Positions 16,698 to 25,824 of a DNA stretch of 64,000 nt are shown here, piece after piece. The notes below the pieces were generated by a model. It was not told the origin of the DNA. It ran no database searches and worked only from the letters and a program-made list of their open reading frames with translations. Source of the DNA: Rhizobium sp. FKY42 (GTDB lineage: Bacteria > Pseudomonadota > Alphaproteobacteria > Rhizobiales > Rhizobiaceae); NCBI RefSeq assembly GCF_005222835.1, contig NZ_STGA01000065.1:52823-116822 (forward strand). Reading direction: 5' to 3'. The translations under genes and the position numbers were made by a program. How positions within the stretch are numbered: position 1 is the stretch's first letter; the number at the start of each line of letters is the position of its first letter.

Positions 16698-18211
16698 TGA
16701 TGTGCTCTTGCAGAATGGTTCAATCGCATGTCGACATACATACCGCGCATGACTGAAAGGCCAAGACCGAACAGAAGACCGAGAATTGCGCCGATGACGA
16801 AGAGCGCGGCTGTACCGGGTGGCCATGAGCGACCATTCGGCGGTAGTGGGGGCGTAACAATCCGGACAGTGTCGGTTGTAATCAATTCCCGCTCCGAGAT
16901 TTGCCGGACGCGGACCAGAAAACTTTCGTAGATCTGGGTCTTTGCCAGTGCTTCCCGTTGCAGATCGCGAAGTTCGACCTGTGACTGAGCATCGTTGAAG
17001 GCGGAATTCTTAAGCTCGACCATATTGGAGCTGAGGTTCCGCAAGGCCTCATTGGCTTTGTCCAGATCCGCCTGGGCAGCGTTTGTGGCGCGCTGAAGCT
17101 CATTCTTGATCTGTTCTCGCACCGAATTGAGTTCGCTTTGCGTGCGGGTAATCGAGGGGTGGCGCAAACCATAGATCATCTGCTGGGAGCTCAACTGCTG
17201 TTCTAAAACAGCAGCCCGCAGTTTCAGGTCGCGCAATGTGTCAGAGACCACAGGAATGGTGGCGGCTGAGTTATCGCTGGCCCGGATCAGAGCATTATAG
17301 TTAGCCTGGGCATCGATCACTCGTGTTCGGGCAGCCAAAACCTGGGTATTCGTCTGCGACATTGTTTGAGAACTGACGAGTTGACCATTTTCGCCCGTCG
17401 TCAGTCCATGGGTTCGCTTATAGGCCTCGACAGCTTCTTCTGCGGCAAGGGCTTGTTTCTTCAGATCAGTCAGGCGGTCATCCAGGGCCTTGGCGGCTCT
17501 TCCTGCCGTTTCAGATTCCGTATTGGCCAGCTCTGCATTGAAGGCTTCGATGATTGCCTTGGAAATTGCAATTGCCTTGTCTGTGGACTGAGCGGTTACC
17601 GACAATCGCGCAACGAAGGAACGATCGTCAAGGTTCAGGGAAATCTTTGTCTGCAGAACCTTGAGTGCTGCCAGATTGGGGTCCGGCTTGCCGTTGGATA
17701 TGCTACCGCCAAAGATGGAGGCCATAAGCCCGACGCTTGAGGGTTTATAGAACTCGCGATCTTCACCCAGTTTCAGACTTTCCACGACCCGTGCCAGAAC
17801 ATTGCCGGAGGTCATCAGGCGCGCACGGTTGGAAATTGCCATACGCAAGCCCTCGCCCTGTTGTGCTGGCTGGGCGTAAAGATCGTTATTGATAATCTGA
17901 ATATTGGCGGGCTCTATCAACACATCCGTGCTGACGGAGTAGTAACGGGTAGCAAGCAGGCCGTAGGTGGCGGCCACAAAGGCAAAGAGAAAACTACACA
18001 CAAGCGTAAGCTTCAACCCTGCTTTGAGCCATACGAACAGGCGCCGAAGATCTACCTCAAGAAAGTCACCCATCTTCTCGATCGTAATGGGTGTGTCCTG
18101 GCCACTTGCTTCAGCATGTTGCGCACCGGTGCGACTGGGGCCGTTCTCATAGGTGAGCAAGGAGGGCGCAGCTGTTGCGCGCGCTGATGGATCTCGCTTG
18201 AGAGCAGACAT
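16694..18211 (-). CDS. Wzz/GumC-type polysaccharide co-polymerase, no kinase domain
   Basis: A 505-aa protein with a first membrane helix at about 66-86, a large periplasmic domain with coiled-coil segments (~200-430), a Pro-rich stretch (TPPLPPNGRSWPPG) and a second helix at ~467-489. This is the architecture of PCP-2 chain-length regulators such as ExoP or GumC. The C-terminal BY-kinase domain is absent; the protein ends about 15 residues after the second helix. It would set the length of a Wzy-made polymer and connect to an outer-membrane channel. The Wzy-like gene is encoded divergently about 110 bp away. Confidence 0.85.
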   Translation of the reverse strand: MSALKRDPSARATAAPSLLTYENGPSRTGAQHAEASGQDTPITIEKMGDFLEVDLRRLFVWLKAGLKLTLVCSFLFAFVAATYGLLATRYYSVSTDVLIEPANIQIINNDLYAQPAQQGEGLRMAISNRARLMTSGNVLARVVESLKLGEDREFYKPSSVGLMASIFGGSISNGKPDPNLAALKVLQTKISLNLDDRSFVARLSVTAQSTDKAIAISKAIIEAFNAELANTESETAGRAAKALDDRLTDLKKQALAAEEAVEAYKRTHGLTTGENGQLVSSQTMSQTNTQVLAARTRVIDAQANYNALIRASDNSAATIPVVSDTLRDLKLRAAVLEQQLSSQQMIYGLRHPSITRTQSELNSVREQIKNELQRATNAAQADLDKANEALRNLSSNMVELKNSAFNDAQSQVELRDLQREALAKTQIYESFLVRVRQISERELITTDTVRIVTPPLPPNGRSWPPGTAALFVIGAILGLLFGLGLSVMRGMYVDMRLNHSARAHQ

Positions 18212-18320
18212 ATGTTAACGCCTCATTTTCCTTAAGACGTTACCTTAAGTCCATGAGGTTAATGTCCCACTTATGGATTGCTGGGATACTTGCATTGCGT
18301 CTTATATAAGGTGGCATGAC

Positions 18321-19628
18321 ATGACCGATGAGCGGATGATCTCCGCAAGCCGCCAGAACGCTGTCGAACTGGCCTTTCTGGTACTGACAGTCACGGCATT
18401 GTTGCTGCGCCTTTTCGTTCCCAACCTTCTGCTCGATCTCTTCGTAAGCTACACGACCGAAGGCGGCAATTTCCTGGTGAAATTCCATCTTGCAGCCTAT
18501 GCAATCGTGTTGGTCCTGTTCGGATCGCTCTTTGCAAGGCCTTTTGTGCTACAGGGATCAGACATTGCTCTCTTCAAGAGTTTCATCGTCTGCAGCGGTC
18601 TGATCATTCTTCTGACGGCCTTTATCGTCGTCACAAATGGCTTCGGCGCTACCGGCTTCTTGATCGACACCTATCTGGTCGCGATGCTGGCGGGATTGTT
18701 GCTTATCAGCCAAAGCCGCGAGGCGCGCTACAGAACCGGAGAAATCATTCTCATCATCATGATCTTGAGCGCTGTTCTGGGCATTGTCGAAATGCTGTTT
18801 CAGCAGCGGCTCATGCCGTTTAGTGAGGGAGAACCAGTCTTTCGACCTACAGGCTTGACGGGACACCCCCTTTCCCTCGGTTCACAGACTGTCCTTGCAA
18901 TTGGCTTCTTGACGCTCACACGCTGGCGGCTGTGGGTCAAAATAGCCATTGCTCTCCTTCTGTTCGTTGGTCTGGCGGCTGCTGGCGCTCGACTTGCCAT
19001 GCTCGCCGGGGCGGCCCAGATCATTTCTCTGCTTTACTTTTCTTCATGGAGCGGTCTTTCAAAGCAGCAGGAAAAGAAAATCAAGTTTTTCGCCATTTTG
19101 TTCGTGCTGGTCATGGGATGCGTGCTGATCGCAGGGCTTTTTGCTGCAGGTTTCCTCAGCCGTTTTGGAGGCAGTCTGTTTGACGAAAACTTCATGGCGC
19201 GCGTGCGAATTTACCAGGTCTTCAGTTTGGTCACATGGCGGGATATTTTTTCAGGCATGGACGCAAACGTTCTGCTGGCACTGGTTCGAGAAAAACTGGA
19301 CCTGCCTTTCATCGAAAGTGCGCCCGTTTATATCATCCTCACGCTAGGCCTGCCCGCAGCACTTGGCTTTACCTATATCATCGTCAAATATTTCAGGGCT
19401 CTTTTGACTGAAGTCCCGGTTCAGGCAAAGATCGCAGGCCTCACCTATATCCTTGTGAACCTGTCGAATAATGGTTTGGCGACGAAGACACCGGATATCA
19501 TCTTTCTGACGGTTCTGGTGGTCGCTTTTCGCCACGCAGGATCATCAGTGCCTGCAGTGCGCGTAGATCGGCATTTTCACCAGGTGCTATCGACAACCTC
19601 CAATGGGCCGCACCGATTAAGTGTGTGA
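18321..19628 (+). CDS. Polytopic membrane protein, Wzy/O-antigen ligase-like polymerase
   Basis: About 435 residues with roughly ten to twelve hydrophobic helices. A long external loop with the Arg-rich stretch NFMARVRIYQVFSLVTWRDI is typical of Wzy and O-antigen ligase proteins (VpsF-like). The frame opens at 18273, but GGTGG just upstream of 18321 and the start MTDERMISASRQ fit better. It would polymerise lipid-linked repeat units in the periplasm. It is divergent from the Wzz-like gene and convergent with the next gene, overlapping its 3' end by 52 bp. The family call is by topology and loop, so it is not certain. Confidence 0.68.
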   Translation: MTDERMISASRQNAVELAFLVLTVTALLLRLFVPNLLLDLFVSYTTEGGNFLVKFHLAAYAIVLVLFGSLFARPFVLQGSDIALFKSFIVCSGLIILLTAFIVVTNGFGATGFLIDTYLVAMLAGLLLISQSREARYRTGEIILIIMILSAVLGIVEMLFQQRLMPFSEGEPVFRPTGLTGHPLSLGSQTVLAIGFLTLTRWRLWVKIAIALLLFVGLAAAGARLAMLAGAAQIISLLYFSSWSGLSKQQEKKIKFFAILFVLVMGCVLIAGLFAAGFLSRFGGSLFDENFMARVRIYQVFSLVTWRDIFSGMDANVLLALVREKLDLPFIESAPVYIILTLGLPAALGFTYIIVKYFRALLTEVPVQAKIAGLTYILVNLSNNGLATKTPDIIFLTVLVVAFRHAGSSVPAVRVDRHFHQVLSTTSNGPHRLSV

Positions 19629-21007
19629 ATACCTTTCTTCTGCCAAGCCGAGCCTGTAGTAACCGGGAAGACATTTCCCAAAATCACGTCCTCATCGTTG
19701 AGGGACAGGATTTCGCGCAGTCCCAGGCCACCACCATAGACCTCACTGCCATCTTGCACTGGCAGAAAGAGGCGGCCGTTTTCTTCGAGAATACATCCAC
19801 CCGGCCGCGCGCCGCGTTTGTCTACAAGAATGGGATTTAACTTATGCGGTAGCCAGGGCCCCATGAGATCCGGGGCGCTGTAGACTACGAGCGTATCGGA
19901 GGCACTACCTTTGCCGATCTTCTCGGTTGCGAACATATAGAAGCGGCCATCGCGTTCGATCAGTGTCACATCATTGATGTTTGCACCTTCGATCAGGACT
20001 CTCTCCCTGATCCATCGATCGGGAAATTCCTCTGCTCTATAGAGAACCACTTTCTGCGCGCCACCGGACTCCGGGATCATGAAAATGGAATCCTTATGTC
20101 GGAAGACATTTGGATAGGACAGATGGTGAGGTTCACGAAGCACGATACGGGGCTGAGAGAGCGTTCCATTGTCTTGAAGCTCCGCAACGCTGATGACGCC
20201 CTTGTCCTCCCGATAAGGAAATTCTTCGACAAAGACATAGAAACGCCCCTTGTACTCGAAAGGAAACGGGTCTGCGTAAAACCGCTCCCCGTCATCTTTC
20301 AACTCAATGAAAGGGGTTGGATCAGGCCTATCTCGCGCAGGCGAAATGCCGTTTCCTTCTGTAACTCGCCAGGCCGTTTGCCAATAGAATGGCTTATGGT
20401 TCTTTGACAATCGGGCAATCACCTTTCGCAGCACAGCGCGGCCAAAATCATAGGGATAGCGCAGGAGGAAAAATGAAGGTGTGACCTTGTCCGCGGAGCA
20501 GGAAATTTCATGGCTTTGGCCCGCTGACAGGCGGGCAACAGCACTCAGCACCAATGTTTCGACAGCAGCGTTCAGTTCATCCCTTGTATGAGATAGAAAG
20601 ACTTGCCGACTCATCATTGGCTGACCTTGCGCGACGGCGCGTCCATCAACAAAAACCACGATATTGGCATGCCGCGATTTAGTTTTGGTACTGGCGAGGG
20701 CTGCCAGGAAATCCGCGTGGCCGTTGATCTCGACTGTAAGACGCGGCGCCTGCGTATTGACAGACTCCTGGGTTAAATCGACGATCAGATCAGCATCGAA
20801 ATTTGACGATTTTCCCTCGGGCACCGTAGGCTGTGGCAGTCGCAAAAGCTTTCTCTCACTCGCGAGAATGAAGCGTAGAAGGATATTTTTGGAGGTGCAG
20901 CTTCGGCCTTTATGGATACAGACGTTATGGCCCAATAATGTCAAACGGTGCTGGAGGTTATCTAGGAAAACATCCGCTCCTTCGTCAATTTTCAATACTA
21001 TATTCAT
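19577..21007 (-). CDS. Beta-propeller protein related to GINT1 (inositolphosphorylceramide transferase) N-terminal domain
   Basis: 476 residues. The C-terminal half has repeating blades: ADPFPFEYKGRFYVFVEEF, YPNVFRHKDSIFMIPES, INDVTLIERDGRFYMFATE and RPGGCILEENGRLFLPVQDG. These are the hallmarks of the five-bladed propeller shared by plant GINT1 N-termini and many bacterial polysaccharide-cluster proteins. The first ~200 residues resemble the sugar-modifying N-domain often seen with it (possibly formyltransferase-like) and contain no motif I can assign. The start at 21007 has AGGAG. The function is probably sugar transfer or modification in glycan assembly. It sits between the polymerase and the dehydrogenase genes. 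Confidence 0.65.
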   Translation of the reverse strand: MNIVLKIDEGADVFLDNLQHRLTLLGHNVCIHKGRSCTSKNILLRFILASERKLLRLPQPTVPEGKSSNFDADLIVDLTQESVNTQAPRLTVEINGHADFLAALASTKTKSRHANIVVFVDGRAVAQGQPMMSRQVFLSHTRDELNAAVETLVLSAVARLSAGQSHEISCSADKVTPSFFLLRYPYDFGRAVLRKVIARLSKNHKPFYWQTAWRVTEGNGISPARDRPDPTPFIELKDDGERFYADPFPFEYKGRFYVFVEEFPYREDKGVISVAELQDNGTLSQPRIVLREPHHLSYPNVFRHKDSIFMIPESGGAQKVVLYRAEEFPDRWIRERVLIEGANINDVTLIERDGRFYMFATEKIGKGSASDTLVVYSAPDLMGPWLPHKLNPILVDKRGARPGGCILEENGRLFLPVQDGSEVYGGGLGLREILSLNDEDVILGNVFPVTTGSAWQKKGIHTLNRCGPLEVVDSTW

Positions 21008-21293
21008 TCTTCTCCTGCCTCGATACACCAAGCTGTAAGCAATTCCCCAATATATCATTAACTTAATATATTTCCGGGTGTCCCTAAGTGCGCCTAGATT
21101 AAAATTTTACGTATTTTAGTTTTCGAATATTCATTGCTCCTGCGCCATTTTGCCTTTCAGAAATTCAGGGAGAGAGTGCGCGTGGAATTCCCCGGGTCTA
21201 AGCAATGATTGCCAGGCCTTATCGGAAGCAATCTTACGCTGCACTTTCCAACAGAAACTTGCATTCTGTCAGTTTGCGTGGAGTGAGGCAGTC

Positions 21294-22565
21294 ATGAAAG
21301 TAGCGATCTTTGGCCTGGGCTACGTCGGGTTTACTGCCATGTGCTGCATTGCGGCAGACGGACATTCGGTCGTCGGTTTTGATGTCAGTGAAAAAAAAGT
21401 CTTGGGAATTCGAGCCGGACATCCTCCGATCATCGAAGCAGGTCTTGAAGAAATGCTGCAGTCGGGCCTCACCAAGGGCTTGATCTCCGCCCATACGAAG
21501 ATCGGCAACCGTCTTGCCGATGTCGACCTCGCGATCGTTTGCGTCGGAACGCCAAGTGCGCCGGATGGCTCCCACAATATGACCTATATTGCGGAAGTTT
21601 CACGCCAAATTGCTTCGGCTGTCAAATCAGGTCATCGCAGTACGCCTCTGGTCGTTGCCTATCGTTCTACAATTCGTCCTGGCACCATAGAGGGACTGAT
21701 TGCGCCGATCTTCCGTGCTGAACTGGGCGCTGATTTCGCCGCTTCTGTCGAAATTGTCTACCATCCTGAGTTCCTGCGTGAAGGTTCGGCCGTCAAGGAT
21801 TACTTCGATCCGCCCAAGATTGTGGTGGGTACCGTTGACGGACAGCCGAATGAGTGCCTCGCTCTACTCAACCGGAACATCCAGGCACCAACGTTCGTGG
21901 TGAATTACGGTGAAGCGGAACTCACTAAGTTTGTGGATAATACCTGGCATGCGCTGAAAGTCGCCTTCGCCAATGAGGTGGGCCGGGTCTGTCTTCAGCT
22001 TGGATTGAGCGCATCGAAGGTCAGTGAGATCTTTCTTTCAGACACCAAGCTGAATATTTCGAGCTATTATATGCGCCCCGGCGGTGCCTTTGGTGGCTCC
22101 TGTCTGCCCAAGGATGTGCGGGCCTTTCAATATATTGCAGCTGACTGCGGTGCCCACACGCATGTTGTGGATTCGCTCCTGCGCTCGAACGAGGCACACA
22201 AGTATCGGCTTTATCAGTATGCTGCCAATGGCTTGAAACCGGGGGGCAGAGTGCTTCTCGTAGGGCTGGCCTTCAAGGCTAATACCGACGACTTGCGTGA
22301 GAGTCCGAACATTGATCTGGCGCGCGCTTTCCTACGCGATGGCTATGACCTGCATGTGTTTGATCCCGCAATTGATGCCACCAAGCTGGTCGGCGCCAAT
22401 CTGGGCTACGCTTATACGCAAATTCCAACCCTCTCAAAGCTTCTGGTCGATAAGGCAACCGCCGAGACGACCGCCTACGACCGCATCGTCGTAACCAACG
22501 ACACAGGCAAGCTCCTCGAGCTCGCAGACAAGGCAAACGTCGTCGAGATCGCACGGCTGCCTTGA
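21294..22565 (+). CDS. UDP-glucose/GDP-mannose 6-dehydrogenase
   Basis: 423 residues. FGLGYVGF is the Rossmann NAD loop. The middle domain has HPEFLREGSAVKDYFDPPKI. GGAFGGSCLPKDVRAF holds the catalytic Cys (about 270), and GLAFKANTDDLRESPNIDLA starts the C-terminal nucleotide-binding domain. GGSCLPKDVRA and the FLREGSAVKD segment look closer to GDP-mannose dehydrogenase (AlgD) than to UDP-glucose dehydrogenase, but both remain possible. The product would be a uronic acid donor. The frame is open from 21150, but 21294 has GGAG upstream and begins the fold. A GT4 gene follows in the same operon. Confidence 0.88.
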   Translation: MKVAIFGLGYVGFTAMCCIAADGHSVVGFDVSEKKVLGIRAGHPPIIEAGLEEMLQSGLTKGLISAHTKIGNRLADVDLAIVCVGTPSAPDGSHNMTYIAEVSRQIASAVKSGHRSTPLVVAYRSTIRPGTIEGLIAPIFRAELGADFAASVEIVYHPEFLREGSAVKDYFDPPKIVVGTVDGQPNECLALLNRNIQAPTFVVNYGEAELTKFVDNTWHALKVAFANEVGRVCLQLGLSASKVSEIFLSDTKLNISSYYMRPGGAFGGSCLPKDVRAFQYIAADCGAHTHVVDSLLRSNEAHKYRLYQYAANGLKPGGRVLLVGLAFKANTDDLRESPNIDLARAFLRDGYDLHVFDPAIDATKLVGANLGYAYTQIPTLSKLLVDKATAETTAYDRIVVTNDTGKLLELADKANVVEIARLP

Positions 22566-22605
22566 GCAGATCAGTCGATGCTGGCGTCCCCGGAAGGATA
22601 AGAAG

Positions 22606-23841
22606 ATGAATGTCAACCAGACATGGAAAACAAGCACTAGCTTCGGGCCTGTTCTGGCTGGTCGCAAGATCCTGATCGTCGTGGAGAATCTGCCTGTTCC
22701 GTTTGATCGGCGGGTCTGGCAGGAGGCGCGCACATTGCAAAAATCAGGTGCGCAGGTTTCCATCATCTGCCCCATGGGCAAGGGTTACAACGAACCTTAC
22801 CAGTTCCTTGAAGGCATCCATATCTATCGCCATCCCATGCCACTCGAGGCAAATGGTGCGTTGGGCTATCTGATGGAGTATTCCTCGGCTCTGTTCTGGG
22901 AGACGGTGCTATCGTGGAAGATACTCTTCAAGCACGGCTTCGATACTATTCAGGGGTGCAATCCGCCGGATCTGATCTTCCTTATCGCATGGCAGTTCAA
23001 GCTGTTGGGCAAACGCTACATATTCGATCATCACGATATCAATCCGGAGCTGTTCGAAGCCAAGTTTGGCAAGCGCGGCCTATTCTGGCGGTTGCTGTGC
23101 ATGTGCGAATGGCTGACATTCAAGGCGGCGGATGTGGTAATCTCCACCAATGAAAGCTATCGCAAGATTGCGATCGAGCGGGGTGGCAAGAAGCCGGAAG
23201 ATGTTTTCGTCGTTCGCAGTGGGCCGGACCTCAACCGGGTAAAGGCGGTCGAGCCAAACGGCAGCCTCAAGAATGGCCGCGATTATCTCGTTGGCTATCT
23301 GGGTGTCATGGGAGATCAGGAAGGGATTGATCTCCTTCTGGAGTCAGTTGCTCATCTGGTTCACACCAAGGGGCGTCAGGACATTCAGTTCGCGTTGGTG
23401 GGAGGTGGCCCTGCACTCGAAAGCCTGAAATGTATGGCGCATCAGCTTGGGGTCAGCGACTATGTCACCTTTACTGGCCGCGCACCAGATCAGGTCCTGT
23501 TTGAGGTCCTGTCCACATCCGATGTCTGCGTCAATCCGGATCGGGTCAATCCGATGAATGACAAATCGACGATGAACAAGATCCTGGAATACATGGCAAT
23601 CGGCAAGCCGATCGTGCAGTTTGATGTCACGGAAGGTCGTTACAGCGCTCAGGCCGCTTCCTTGTATGCGAAGGCGAATGATCCAATTGATTTTGCCGAC
23701 AAGATTGAGGAGCTTTTGGCCAATCCCGAGAAACGCGCCTATATGGGCGGGTTCGGAAAGCGTCGCGTTGAGACGGAAATGGCCTGGACTTATGAGATTC
23801 CTAAACTTCTGAGTGCCTATAAGGCAGCAAAGCGCGCCTAA
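22606..23841 (+). CDS. GT4-family glycosyltransferase
   Basis: A 411-aa GT-B enzyme. The N-terminus has ILIVVENLPVPFDRRVWQEA, common in WbuB/WcaI-like sugar transferases. YIFDHHDINPELFEAKFGK follows, and the donor site includes TSDVCVNPDRVNPMNDKSTM and KILEYMAIGKPIVQFDVTEG. The usual second glutamate of the EX7E motif is retained as KILEYM. It lies 40 bp after the dehydrogenase and 23 bp before the heparinase-like gene, so the three probably form one operon handling a uronic-acid-containing polymer. Confidence 0.83.
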   Translation: MNVNQTWKTSTSFGPVLAGRKILIVVENLPVPFDRRVWQEARTLQKSGAQVSIICPMGKGYNEPYQFLEGIHIYRHPMPLEANGALGYLMEYSSALFWETVLSWKILFKHGFDTIQGCNPPDLIFLIAWQFKLLGKRYIFDHHDINPELFEAKFGKRGLFWRLLCMCEWLTFKAADVVISTNESYRKIAIERGGKKPEDVFVVRSGPDLNRVKAVEPNGSLKNGRDYLVGYLGVMGDQEGIDLLLESVAHLVHTKGRQDIQFALVGGGPALESLKCMAHQLGVSDYVTFTGRAPDQVLFEVLSTSDVCVNPDRVNPMNDKSTMNKILEYMAIGKPIVQFDVTEGRYSAQAASLYAKANDPIDFADKIEELLANPEKRAYMGGFGKRRVETEMAWTYEIPKLLSAYKAAKRA

Positions 23842-23864
23842 TCTCATTCACAGGATCTCAGTTC

Positions 23865-25805
23865 ATGAACCTTGTCTGGCTTGTCAATCGGCTCCGCTCC
23901 ATGAGCCCGGCCGAGATCGCCTGGCGGGTTCAGGAACAGGCTTTGCGAAAAGCCGCGAAAGGCCGTTTGGACCGATGGGATCGATATGATCCCTCTGGAA
24001 GTGAGGCTCCGCAGATGCCGGGGCTTCTGGCGTCCCTTGAGAAAACTTCACCGCAGCTGCGTCTTGCAATTCGCATGTCTGCCGAGCGCATTCTGTCGGG
24101 ACAGTTCAGCGCCCTCGGTGTGACCTGGCCGAAACTCGATTGGCGTGACGGATTTCCGCTACATATCTGGACCCTCGACCCTGTGACGGGAAAGCATTGG
24201 CCGGGTGCAGATGCTTTTTCCTTTGATATAGGATATCGCCACGCCAAAGATTACGGCGATATCAAATATGCCTGGGAATATCACAGGCTGCAGTTCCTGC
24301 AGCCCGTTGCAGCTCATTATGCCTTGAGCAGGAATAAGGATGCGCTCGCCTTCATCGAGGCCGTCATTGAGAGCTGGTTCACGCATAATCCGCCTTATCG
24401 TGGTATCGGCTGGAATTCCGGGATCGAGCTTGGCTTGCGCGCCATCAGCCTTCTTTTTGTCAGCACCTGCTGTGGATCTGACCTGTCGCCCGAAACACGC
24501 AAGCGCATCCGGCTCATTCTGGTGTCCCATCTTGCCTGGATGCGGCGCTTCCCGTCTGGGTATTCCTCTGCAAACAATCATCTCATCGCTGAATGCGCTG
24601 GTGAATTTCTCATTGCGCTGTGTATGCCGGAATTGCCGGACGCCTCCACAGTTCTGGCCAAATCCAGTCGTGTCCTGGAGCGGGAAGCGGACAAGCAGAT
24701 CCTGTGTGATGGTGTGGGAGCGGAACAATCGCCCACCTATGGTGCCTTCACCGCCGAGTTCCTGCTGTTATGTGCTTGCATGGCGCGCAACGCAGGCCGT
24801 CCGCTTGCGGCCAATGTCAGTCAGGCCTTGTTGCGGTTTGCCCGTTTCGTCAGCTGGATGACGTTGCGTGACGCGACGACGCCGCAGATCTGCGATGATG
24901 ACGAGGGGCGCGTCATCACACTTGCCGAAGCAGACTATTGCTATCCCGCGTCTGTCTCTGCTGCCATCTGGGGCTATCTGGGCATGGATGCGGAAGGGCC
25001 CCTGCCTGTCTCTCCGACATTGAGGGATGCTGTTTTCTCAAGCTGTGCGCAAACCGCTGCAGTGCCGCAGGGCGTTCGAGTTTTCGAGGCCGGAGGCTAT
25101 AGTGTCTTCCGAGGACAGATCACCAATAAGGATGCGCTTGTGGTCTTTGACCACGGACCGCTTGGCTATCTTTCCATTGCCGCACATGGACACGCCGATG
25201 CCTTGGCCTGGCTGCTTTATGTGAATGATCGCCCCGTTCTGGTTGATCCCGGCACCTATCTCTATCATTCGGGAGGCGTCTGGCGTGACTGGTTCCGGGG
25301 GACTGCAGCGCATAATACGCTGCGGTTGGGTGGACGAGACCAGAGCATTATTTCAGGCGCATTCAACTGGTCGCACAAGGCCAATGCTCGACTTCTGGAT
25401 CATGCGGACGGTCGTCATCCTGCTTTCCGTGCCTGCCATGATGGCTACTTGAAAGAATTCGGCCTTATGCATGAGCGCAGCCTTTCTGTGCTCGGCTCAT
25501 CTATTCGTGTGCAAGATTGCCTTACTGGGGATCAAAAACCACCTCTCGTCGAGATGAGTTATCAATTGGCACCTGCTGCCACAGCCAGGATCGAAGACAA
25601 CAGCGTGTTTGTCTCACTGGAAGATGAGCTGGTTCTCCGGATTGCCTTCCCCGGCAATGGCAGGCTTTCGATCATCGTCGGTGCAGGACCGGATCAAGGC
25701 GGATGGGTTTCAGGCACGTTCGGTACAAAAGAGCCTGCACCGCGCATTGTCTGGACCACGGACAATTTTCCGGCAGAGGCCGTGACTGAATTCCATATTC
25801 TTTGA
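23865..25805 (+). CDS. Heparinase II/III-like polysaccharide lyase
   Basis: 646 residues. Residues ~90-340 form an alpha/alpha toroid with GIGWNSGIELGLRAISLLF and SANNHLIAECAGEFLIALC. The C-terminal half is a beta-sandwich containing YLSIAAHGHADALAWLLYV and RPVLVDPGTYLYHSGG, the conserved heparinase II/III block. No signal peptide is evident at the N-terminus (MNLVWLVNRLRSMSPAE), as in many cluster-encoded members. Such lyases cut uronic-acid polymers and are common in exopolysaccharide clusters, where they edit or clear polymer made in the periplasm. The uronate-forming dehydrogenase two genes upstream fits. Confidence 0.82.
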   Translation: MNLVWLVNRLRSMSPAEIAWRVQEQALRKAAKGRLDRWDRYDPSGSEAPQMPGLLASLEKTSPQLRLAIRMSAERILSGQFSALGVTWPKLDWRDGFPLHIWTLDPVTGKHWPGADAFSFDIGYRHAKDYGDIKYAWEYHRLQFLQPVAAHYALSRNKDALAFIEAVIESWFTHNPPYRGIGWNSGIELGLRAISLLFVSTCCGSDLSPETRKRIRLILVSHLAWMRRFPSGYSSANNHLIAECAGEFLIALCMPELPDASTVLAKSSRVLEREADKQILCDGVGAEQSPTYGAFTAEFLLLCACMARNAGRPLAANVSQALLRFARFVSWMTLRDATTPQICDDDEGRVITLAEADYCYPASVSAAIWGYLGMDAEGPLPVSPTLRDAVFSSCAQTAAVPQGVRVFEAGGYSVFRGQITNKDALVVFDHGPLGYLSIAAHGHADALAWLLYVNDRPVLVDPGTYLYHSGGVWRDWFRGTAAHNTLRLGGRDQSIISGAFNWSHKANARLLDHADGRHPAFRACHDGYLKEFGLMHERSLSVLGSSIRVQDCLTGDQKPPLVEMSYQLAPAATARIEDNSVFVSLEDELVLRIAFPGNGRLSIIVGAGPDQGGWVSGTFGTKEPAPRIVWTTDNFPAEAVTEFHIL

Positions 25806-25824
25806 CTTCAATCCGAAGATAAGA

